Below, in pieces: positions 1-5,806 of a DNA stretch of 9,520 nucleotides. Both the position numbers and the translations under genes were made by a program. Position 1 is the first letter of the stretch, and each line of letters starts with the position of its first letter. Origin of the DNA: Lachnospiraceae bacterium (GTDB lineage Bacteria; Bacillota; Clostridia; Lachnospirales; Lachnospiraceae); the NCBI GenBank assembly GCA_900769175.1, contig CAAGFP010000210.1, forward strand, positions 1 through 9,520, in the 5' to 3' direction. A model generated the notes under the pieces. The model worked only from the letters and a program-made list of their open reading frames with translations, did not search any database and was not told where the DNA came from.

Positions 1-9
1 CGCGCGGTG

Positions 10-46
10 TGAGACTAAACCCGCGCGGTGCAACAGTTTAGTCTCA
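10..46 (+). repeat. Long-arm stem-loop of repeat unit 1
   Basis: The arm TGAGACTAAAC at 10-20 is the perfect reverse complement of GTTTAGTCTCA at 36-46, giving an 11-bp stem around a 15-nt loop. The loop contains one CCGCGCGG octamer (21-28). Because that octamer can also pair with the one at 1-7, which encloses the left arm, the two stems interleave. They are either mutually exclusive or form a pseudoknot. Confidence 0.75.
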
Positions 47-56
47 ATGGAAACAG

Positions 57-91
57 AAAAGGCCGCGCGGTGTGAGACTGAATCCGCGCGG
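57..91 (-). terminator. Second copy of the terminator-like hairpin
   Basis: This is the same structure one repeat unit further downstream on the minus strand: octamer 91-84, 13-nt loop, octamer 70-63, CC, then TTTT (60-57). It would act as a backup terminator for read-through of the proximal copy. A third copy is partly visible at 28-1 but its T-run lies outside the window. The U-tract is one base shorter than in the proximal copy. Confidence 0.45.
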
Positions 92-109
92 TGTGGTAGT
101 TTAGTCTCA
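73..109 (+). repeat. Long-arm stem-loop of repeat unit 2 (wobble variant)
   Basis: This is the same design as unit 1, but the left arm reads TGAGACTGAAT (73-83) against an unchanged right arm GTTTAGTCTCA (99-109). The two changed positions, G80 and T83, face T and G. In a plus-strand RNA they therefore become G-U wobbles and the 11-bp stem survives. In a minus-strand RNA they become A-C mismatches. The loop holds the octamer at 84-91. Confidence 0.7.
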
Positions 110-119
110 ATGGAAACAG

Positions 120-155
120 AAAAAGGCCGCGCGGTGTGAGACTAAACCCGCGCGG
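120..155 (-). terminator. Probable intrinsic terminator of the ilv-leu operon (proximal copy)
   Basis: Read on the minus strand, the octamer CCGCGCGG (155-148) is followed by a 13-nt spacer (147-135), a second CCGCGCGG (134-127), CC, and a run of five T (124-120). That gives a perfect 8-bp all-GC stem with a short U-tract. It starts 10 nt after the stop codon of the ATPase gene, where an operon terminator is expected. The U-tract is short and set off by two C, so efficiency is uncertain. The hairpin is part of the repeat array rather than a dedicated structure. Confidence 0.6.
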
Positions 156-164
156 AGTAAGATT

Positions 165-1322
165 CTATAATAACTGTTCAACAAACTGTCTTGCAAGCCG
201 CGCAGACCTGCTGCCGCGTTCCAGTGCAAAGCGTTCAGCCATTCTATCCATCTCTTCCATCGGCATATGAATTCCGTTTTGTTCCGCCAGATGGTGAACA
301 ATGTGAAGATAAGTTTTTTTATCCGGCTTTGAAAATGTAAGATGAATTCCAAAACGCTCAGACAAAGAAATAATCTCCTGCATCGTTTCATTGCGATGGA
401 TATCATCACCGTTGCGGTCAGAAAAGTTTTCTTTGATGATATGACGCCGATTACTGGTAGCATAAATTACAACATTGTTTGACTTTGATGTAACCGAACC
501 TTCCAATACCGCTTTCAACCCATTGAAACTGTCATCATCTTTCAGGAAAGAAAGATCATCGATAAAAAGCACAAATTTCAACGGATTACCGGATAGTTCA
601 TCCAAAAGCTTCGGAATCCGGCAAAGCTGGTCCTTTCGCACCTCAACGATACGAAGTCCTTCCTGAAACAATGCATTTCCGACTGCCTTTACCGTCGAGG
701 ATTTACCGGTACCGGCATCACCCGTAAGTAAAATGTTTGCTGCGGGCTTTCCGCAAAGTAAAGCCTTCGTGTTGTCCATAATTACTTTTCTTTCACGCTC
801 ATAATCAACAAGATTGGAAAGTTCTGTCCTATCCGGATGCAGCACAGGAACAATTTCCCCGTCTTCATCCAGATAAAACATCCGATTCTTTGCATAAATT
901 CCATAACCATATTTCGCGATATTCTCTGCTCTGTGTAAATATATTTCTTTTAATTGAAGCTTCGTAGTCGTAAATCCCGGCAGGAAACCCTTGTAATCAA
1001 GCAGACTGCAAAGCTTCTCCTTATCCAGTTCAGTAACTTCCTGCAGAATATCCAGTTCCGATTCAAGCGCTGCTGTCATATATTTCGGAATGCTCTTTCC
1101 AAGCCCGATGGTTTTCACATATATATTTTCACAGTTGGAACACAATTCTTTTATATATTCTCCGAGGTTCCCACCATTGGCATTGTAAAGTGTTCCCACA
1201 AACTCTGCATAAGCAAAGCTTGTGGGGTTCTCCAAATAGGCACAAAGTGATGAGAGAACCTCATCCTTTAATAATTCCCTGAATATACAAAGTGTTCCGA
1301 GTTTTTCTCTTAAAATTTTCAT
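165..1322 (-). CDS. DUF815-type AAA+ ATPase of unassigned function
   Basis: A 385-residue predicted cytoplasmic P-loop ATPase. The C-terminal half holds the AAA+ core: Walker A GDAGTGKS at residues 201-208, Walker B VLFIDD at 251-256, a sensor-1 Asn at the end of YATSN (287-291) followed by RRH, and an Arg-rich SRSARLARQF near the C-terminus (371-380) that resembles a sensor-2 region. The N-terminal ~190 residues are mainly helical with no recognised motif. I see no signal peptide or membrane segment. The ATSNRRH and SLSERFG signatures match my memory of the DUF815 family, whose cellular role is not established. The ATG at 1322 lies 1 nt after the ilvD stop. An in-frame TGA two codons upstream excludes a longer form. 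The only Shine-Dalgarno-like element (AGGAG, inside the last ilvD codons) is about 15 nt away, so translation probably depends on coupling to ilvD. It is the last gene before the repeat array. Its link to amino acid synthesis may only be co-transcription. Confidence 0.9.
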   Translation of the reverse strand: MKILREKLGTLCIFRELLKDEVLSSLCAYLENPTSFAYAEFVGTLYNANGGNLGEYIKELCSNCENIYVKTIGLGKSIPKYMTAALESELDILQEVTELDKEKLCSLLDYKGFLPGFTTTKLQLKEIYLHRAENIAKYGYGIYAKNRMFYLDEDGEIVPVLHPDRTELSNLVDYERERKVIMDNTKALLCGKPAANILLTGDAGTGKSSTVKAVGNALFQEGLRIVEVRKDQLCRIPKLLDELSGNPLKFVLFIDDLSFLKDDDSFNGLKAVLEGSVTSKSNNVVIYATSNRRHIIKENFSDRNGDDIHRNETMQEIISLSERFGIHLTFSKPDKKTYLHIVHHLAEQNGIHMPMEEMDRMAERFALERGSRSARLARQFVEQLL

Positions 1323-1323
1323 A

Positions 1324-2979
1324 TCAGTTCAAAATCGCTCCTGTCGCACCGCCGGAAACCATAGCGGCATAACGTTTCAAATAACCGGAAAGTTCTTTCT
1401 TCTTCGGCACAAAATTTCTCATACGTTCTTCAAGCACCTTGCTGTCAACCTTAAGTTCAATGGTATTGGCCGGAATATTGATGCTTATGATATCACCATC
1501 TTCCACAACGCCAATCAGTCCACCCGATGCAGCTTCAGGTGTGACATGTCCGATACATGCACCTCGCGTAGCCCCGCTGAAACGGCCGTCCGTAATCAGT
1601 GCAACCGAATTGCCGAGTCCCATTCCCATAATAGCCGAAGTGGGATTTAACATTTCACGCATACCGGGTCCGCCTTTGGGACCTTCGTAGCGAATGACCA
1701 CAACGTCACCTGCAACAATTTTGCCTCCGTTGATAGCAGCCTGTGCTTCTTCTTCAGAATCAAATACTTTTGCAGGGCCTTCGTGAACTAGCATTTCAGA
1801 CAGTACTGCAGAACGTTTGACAACACTGCCTTCAGGAGCAAGATTTCCTTTGAGCACGGCAATCCCGCCCGTTTCACTATAAGGCTCTTCAATCGGACGG
1901 ATGATCTCAGGATTGAGATTGATGCAGTTTTTGATATTTTCACCAATGCTTCTGCCCGTTACTGTCATACATTCGGTATTTAATAAACCTTTTTTACTAA
2001 GCTCATTCATTACGGCATAGACCCCGCCGGCTTCATTAAGATCTTCCATATAGGTACGTCCTGCAGGAGCAAGGTGACAAAGGTTCGGAGTTTTTGAACT
2101 GATTTCATTTGCAATATCCAGATTCAGTTCCACACCGCACTCATGGGCGATAGCCGGAAGATGCAACATACTGTTGGTAGAACAGCCTAACGCCATATCT
2201 ACGGTCAGTGCGTTCATCAAAGCTTCTTTTGTCATAATATCACGAGGACAAATATTGTTTCTCACCAGCTCCATCACAGCCATGCCTGCTTTCTTGGCAA
2301 GTTCGATACGTGCCGAATAAACAGCGGGAATGGTTCCGTTTCCTTTCAGTCCCATACCGAGTGCTTCCGTCAGACAATTCATGGAATTGGCTGTATACAT
2401 ACCGCTGCAGGAGCCGCAGGTCGGACAGGTTTTGCACTCATATTCATACAATTTCTCATCATCTATTTTACCGGCATTGTATGCTCCGACTGCCTCAAAC
2501 ATGGAAGAAAGACTCGTTTTCTTTCCTTCCACCCTGCCGGCAAGCATAGGTCCGCCACTGACAAAAACCGTGGGAATATTCACTCTTGCTGCTGCCATCA
2601 ATAAGCCCGGCACGTTCTTGTCACAGTTTGGAACCATGACAAGTCCGTCAAAGCCGTGAGCAAGCGCCATGGCTTCGGTAGAATCCGCAATCAGGTCTCT
2701 CGTCACGAGAGAATACTTCATTCCCACATGTCCCATGGCAATCCCGTCACATACCGCAATCGCCGGAAATACGATGGGTGTTCCGCCTGCCATAGCCACA
2801 CCGATTTTGACTGCTTCCACTATTTTATCCAGGTTCATATGCCCCGGTACAATTTCATTATAAGAGCTGACAATACCAATCAACGGACGTTTTTGTTCTT
2901 CTTCCGTCAGACCGAGTGCATGAAACAAACTGCGGTGCGGTGCATTTGCTACACCATCCACAACATTTTCTTTGTTCAT
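1324..2979 (-). CDS. ilvD: Dihydroxy-acid dehydratase
   Basis: A 551-residue IlvD/Edd-family enzyme, full length for the family. It dehydrates 2,3-dihydroxyisovalerate and 2,3-dihydroxy-3-methylvalerate to the 2-oxo acids, the last step common to valine and isoleucine; the valine-branch product also feeds LeuA. Visible signatures are the Fe-S ligand Cys119 in VPNCDKNVPG with Lys121 (the carbamylated metal-binding Lys position in the family), Cys191 in CPTCGSCSG, and the catalytic Ser468 in DGRFSGATRG. At the position where [2Fe-2S] homologues carry a third cluster cysteine (a P-C-N motif) this protein reads PGH (45-47), as in E. coli IlvD. That points to an oxygen-labile [4Fe-4S] type (inference). 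The start at 2979 is supported by AGGAGG with a short spacer. That Shine-Dalgarno overlaps the ilvC TAG stop, and the genes are 12 nt apart. The stop is 1 nt from the downstream ATPase gene. Confidence 0.97.
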   Translation of the reverse strand: MNKENVVDGVANAPHRSLFHALGLTEEEQKRPLIGIVSSYNEIVPGHMNLDKIVEAVKIGVAMAGGTPIVFPAIAVCDGIAMGHVGMKYSLVTRDLIADSTEAMALAHGFDGLVMVPNCDKNVPGLLMAAARVNIPTVFVSGGPMLAGRVEGKKTSLSSMFEAVGAYNAGKIDDEKLYEYECKTCPTCGSCSGMYTANSMNCLTEALGMGLKGNGTIPAVYSARIELAKKAGMAVMELVRNNICPRDIMTKEALMNALTVDMALGCSTNSMLHLPAIAHECGVELNLDIANEISSKTPNLCHLAPAGRTYMEDLNEAGGVYAVMNELSKKGLLNTECMTVTGRSIGENIKNCINLNPEIIRPIEEPYSETGGIAVLKGNLAPEGSVVKRSAVLSEMLVHEGPAKVFDSEEEAQAAINGGKIVAGDVVVIRYEGPKGGPGMREMLNPTSAIMGMGLGNSVALITDGRFSGATRGACIGHVTPEAASGGLIGVVEDGDIISINIPANTIELKVDSKVLEERMRNFVPKKKELSGYLKRYAAMVSGGATGAILN

Positions 2980-2991
2980 TGTTCTTACCTC

Positions 2992-4011
2992 CTAGTTGTT
3001 GATCAGTTTGTCCTCGTCACTCCAACTGTAAAGCTTACGGATGTCGGCACCTACTACTTCTGAAGGATGCTCAGCTGCACGTTTTCTCATTGCATTGAAA
3101 TGAACCTGAGAGCCGGCGGATGACATATCAAGAAGGAATTCTTTTGCAAAGCTGCCGTCCTGAATGTCGGAAAGCACCTTCTTCATTGCCTTCTTTGTAT
3201 CTTCAGTGATGATTTTCGGTCCGGTAATATAATCGCCGTATTCAGCGGTATTCGAGATGGAATATCTCATTCCGGCAAAACCGCTCTGATAAATGAGGTC
3301 AACAATCAGCTTCATTTCATGAATACACTCAAAATATGCATTTCTCGGATCATATCCGGCTTCCACCAAAGTTTCATATCCTGCCTGCATCAGGGCACAT
3401 ACACCACCGCAAAGAACAGCCTGCTCACCGAAGAGATCCGTCTCGGTTTCTGTACGGAAATTGGTTTCCAAAACACCTGCGCGGGCACCGCCGATACCAA
3501 GCGCATAAGCAAGACCTAAATCCCACGCATCACCTGTAGCATCCTGTTCTACTGCAATCAGACAGGGAACACCTTTACCGGCCAGATATTCTGAACGAAC
3601 GGTATGTCCGGGTCCTTTCGGTGCAATCATAATAACATTGACATTCTTAGGAGGCTTGATACAGCCGAAATGAATGTTGAATCCGTGTGCAAAAGCAAGT
3701 GTTTTACCTTCGGTTAAGTTCGGTTCGATGCTTTCTTTGTAAAGCGCTGCCTGTAACTCATCATTGATAAGAATCATAATAATATCTGCAGCTTTGGTTG
3801 CTTGCGCAGAGGTCATAACCTTTAATCCCTGTGCTTCAGCTTTTGCCCAGCTCTTTGAACCTTCGTAAAGTCCGACGATAACATCAACGCCGCTGTCCTT
3901 TAAGTTAAGTGCATGCGCATGGCCCTGAGAACCGTAGCCGATGATAGCGACCGTTTTGCCGCTCAGTTTCTGTAAATCGCAATCCTGTTGATAAAAAATT
4001 CTGTTTTCCAT
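2992..4011 (-). CDS. ilvC: Ketol-acid reductoisomerase, class I
   Basis: A 339-residue short-form (class I) KARI. It converts acetolactate or acetohydroxybutyrate to the dihydroxy acid using Mg2+ and NAD(P)H. The N-terminal Rossmann domain shows GYGSQGHAHALNL (25-37), and the active site includes His109 (FAHG) and Lys132 (APKGPGH). The C-terminal helical knot domain has the metal ligands Asp192 and Glu196 (DLFGE) and Glu228 and Glu232 (ECIHE), plus the substrate Ser in SISNTAEYGD (251-260). The cofactor loop reads GLYEGSKSW (47-55). The two Ser residues that contact the NADPH 2'-phosphate are kept, but the usual Arg is Tyr49. The start at 4011 is preceded by a GAGGG ribosome site with an 8-nt spacer. 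The gene follows a 127-bp gap after ilvB with a possible promoter of its own, and is coupled to ilvD downstream. Confidence 0.98.
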   Translation of the reverse strand: MENRIFYQQDCDLQKLSGKTVAIIGYGSQGHAHALNLKDSGVDVIVGLYEGSKSWAKAEAQGLKVMTSAQATKAADIIMILINDELQAALYKESIEPNLTEGKTLAFAHGFNIHFGCIKPPKNVNVIMIAPKGPGHTVRSEYLAGKGVPCLIAVEQDATGDAWDLGLAYALGIGGARAGVLETNFRTETETDLFGEQAVLCGGVCALMQAGYETLVEAGYDPRNAYFECIHEMKLIVDLIYQSGFAGMRYSISNTAEYGDYITGPKIITEDTKKAMKKVLSDIQDGSFAKEFLLDMSSAGSQVHFNAMRKRAAEHPSEVVGADIRKLYSWSDEDKLINN

Positions 4012-4065
4012 TTCTCGTACCCTCTTTCTGATTATTTTATTTGCTTGTTTTCTTTGATTTTGGTT

Positions 4066-4071
4066 ATTATA
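4066..4071 (-). promoter_or_regulatory. Candidate -10 box of an internal promoter ahead of ilvC
   Basis: The 127-bp gap between ilvB and ilvC (4012-4138) is the only sizeable intergenic space inside the gene run. On the minus strand it carries a perfect TATAAT here, about 55 bp before the ilvC start, in AT-rich sequence. No convincing -35 hexamer is found: the best candidates at 15-17-bp spacing match TTGACA at only two or three positions, and there is no extended -10 TG. If used, transcription would begin near 4059 and give a leader of roughly 47 nt. No hairpin with a U-tract is seen in the gap, so ilvC can also be reached by read-through from ilvB. Confidence 0.35.
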
Positions 4072-4138
4072 TTGTGCTTAAGCTTATTTAATATACTTTC
4101 CTGAATGACCCGATTTCATTTCTTTCGCGCTTTCATCC

Positions 4139-5806
4139 TTACAATTCCAGCTTCGTAATGATATCGTCCATACATCCGCCGGGAGGAAGCATGGGAAGAA
4201 CGAATTCATCCTTATCAATCAGACAATCAATTAAATAAGGACCCTCTGTCTGAAATGCGCGTGTAAGTGCCGCATCGAGTTCTTCCGGTGTTGCGACCTG
4301 TTCCCCATCTGCTCCGAGTGCTTTCGCAAAGGCAGTAAAATCGGTTTTACGATTCAGCACCGTGTTTGAATAATGTTTATGATAAAATAATGTCTGCCAC
4401 TGACGAACCATTCCGAGAACATTATTGTTCATAATAAGCACCACCACCGGAACCTGATAGCTGACTGCGGTTGCAAGTTCATTCATGTTCATACCAAAGC
4501 TTCCGTCGCCGGTAATCAGTACGCTTCGCTCCTTCGTTCCGAATGCTGCACCGATAGCAGCTCCGAATCCAAATCCCATCGTACCCAGACCGCCGCTTGA
4601 AAGGAAACGGCGCGGTGTTTTGAAATTCAGGCTCTGTGCTGACCACATCTGATGCTGTCCGACATCCGTACAAACGGCAGTATTCTCGCCAAGATGTTTA
4701 TTCAAGGTCAGAATCGCCCTGCGCGGTGTAAGTCCGTCACGACAATCAAGGTATTGTTCCTCCTCGTTGCGTAACTGTGCGATTTTTGCCATCCACTCAC
4801 TCTTTTTATCCTCTTTCAGCAAAGGAATGAGTTTTTCCAACGTAAGCTTTACATCTCCGCGAAGCGCGCAGTCGGAATTGACTGTTTTATTCAATTCCGA
4901 ACCGTCTACATCAATGTGAACAATTCGGGCACCCAGTGCAAATTTGGTACGGTTTCCGGTAACACGGTCGTTAAAACGTACACCGAGAGAAATAATCACA
5001 TCCGCATTGTGCATTGCCATGGTGGATGCATAATGCCCGTGCATTCCCTGCATACCAAGAAATCTCGGGTGGTCAGTAGGGATTGCAGAAAGTCCCATCA
5101 GGGAACAGCCGATCGGAGCATCAATCTTTTCGGCTAATGATAAAACCTCGCTCTCTGCATTCGCGGTCATAACACCACCGCCGAAATAAATATAGGGACG
5201 TTTTGCAGAATTGATAATTTTTGCCGCTTTTTCAATGCGTACATCCTTTGCGGCAAACGCCGCCTTCTTCTCCACAGGCGGCATCGGTTCATATTCACAT
5301 TTTGCAATCTGGACATCTTTGGGAACATCCACAAGAATCGGACCGGGTCTTCCGGATTTTGCCAGCTGATATGCTTCCCGAATCGTGTCGGCTAAGTCCG
5401 CAACGTCGCTTACGAAATAATTATGTTTCGTAATCGGAAGCGTAATACCCGTAATATCAATCTCCTGAAAACTGTCTGTTCCAATTTGTGTTGTCGGTAC
5501 GTTACCGCAAATAACTACCATGGGAATTGAATCCAGATATGCAGTCGCAATACCGGTAACAAGGTTTGTAGCGCCGGGGCCCGATGTGGAGATAACCACT
5601 CCGACCTCACCGGTCGCACGCGCATAACCATCTGCTGCATGTGACGCACCCTGTTCGTGTGCGGTTAATACATGTTTGATTTCTTTCTGATATTTATACA
5701 GGCTGTCATAAACATTTAGAATCTGGCCGCCGGGATAACCGAAAACGGTTTTTGTTCCTTGCTCAATCAAGGTTTTTACCAGTATATCTGAACCTGATAG
5801 AAGCAT
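4139..5806 (-). CDS. ilvB: Acetolactate (acetohydroxyacid) synthase, catalytic subunit
   Basis: A 555-residue thiamine-diphosphate enzyme. It makes 2-acetolactate from two pyruvates, or 2-aceto-2-hydroxybutyrate from pyruvate and 2-oxobutyrate, the first committed step of branched-chain synthesis. Domain order is normal: an N-terminal pyrimidine-binding domain with catalytic Glu51 (AHEQGASHAADG) and TSGPGATN (74-81), a central FAD-type domain (about 190-330), and a C-terminal pyrophosphate domain with GDGS (433-436) leading to NNN (460-462). VRQWQ (467-471) and the LPPGG tail (540-544) mark it as the biosynthetic FAD-containing enzyme rather than catabolic ALS. The ATG directly abuts the leuB TGA (0-nt gap), with a GGAAGGAG ribosome site in the last leuB codons. 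No regulatory subunit gene (ilvN/ilvH) follows, so feedback control by valine would need a subunit encoded elsewhere. Confidence 0.97.
   Translation of the reverse strand: MLLSGSDILVKTLIEQGTKTVFGYPGGQILNVYDSLYKYQKEIKHVLTAHEQGASHAADGYARATGEVGVVISTSGPGATNLVTGIATAYLDSIPMVVICGNVPTTQIGTDSFQEIDITGITLPITKHNYFVSDVADLADTIREAYQLAKSGRPGPILVDVPKDVQIAKCEYEPMPPVEKKAAFAAKDVRIEKAAKIINSAKRPYIYFGGGVMTANAESEVLSLAEKIDAPIGCSLMGLSAIPTDHPRFLGMQGMHGHYASTMAMHNADVIISLGVRFNDRVTGNRTKFALGARIVHIDVDGSELNKTVNSDCALRGDVKLTLEKLIPLLKEDKKSEWMAKIAQLRNEEEQYLDCRDGLTPRRAILTLNKHLGENTAVCTDVGQHQMWSAQSLNFKTPRRFLSSGGLGTMGFGFGAAIGAAFGTKERSVLITGDGSFGMNMNELATAVSYQVPVVVLIMNNNVLGMVRQWQTLFYHKHYSNTVLNRKTDFTAFAKALGADGEQVATPEELDAALTRAFQTEGPYLIDCLIDKDEFVLPMLPPGGCMDDIITKLEL

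Larger units (their letters stand above)
1..155. repeat. Tandem array of a 63-64-nt GC-rich palindromic repeat (2 full units plus a truncated third)
   Basis: The unit begins with the self-complementary octamer CCGCGCGG. It continues with TG, the arm TGAGACTAAAC, a second CCGCGCGG, a 7-nt linker, the inverted arm GTTTAGTCTCA and a conserved tail ATGGAAACAGAAAAGG. Unit 1 is at 1-62 (its first C would lie outside the window), unit 2 at 63-126, and unit 3 at 127-155, broken off just after its second octamer. The octamer occurs at 21-28, 63-70, 84-91, 127-134 and 148-155, plus seven of its eight bases at 1-7. Units 1 and 2 differ at six bases and by one A in the A-run. The array starts mid-unit, so it probably continues to the left. 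It lies 10 nt beyond the stop codon of the last gene. I cannot name a known repeat family. It could be a REP/BIME-like intergenic palindrome, a non-autonomous mobile element or an RNA-level regulatory array. No gene lies in this stretch. Confidence 0.9.

Noticed and set aside
1..155. CRISPR array
   Set aside because: Nearly the whole 63-64-nt unit is conserved. Only a linker of about five bases and a few scattered positions vary, so there are no spacers, and no cas gene is in view.
4022..4036. CodY-like box just upstream of ilvC
   Set aside because: The best alignment to the CodY consensus matches only 10 of 15 positions and the site coincides with the ribosome binding region, so it is not distinguishable from chance in AT-rich sequence.
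4084..4136. Attenuator leader peptide in the ilvB-ilvC gap
   Set aside because: The two tiny frames contain no Leu or Val codons and one Ile, lack ribosome sites, and are not followed by a terminator/antiterminator pair.
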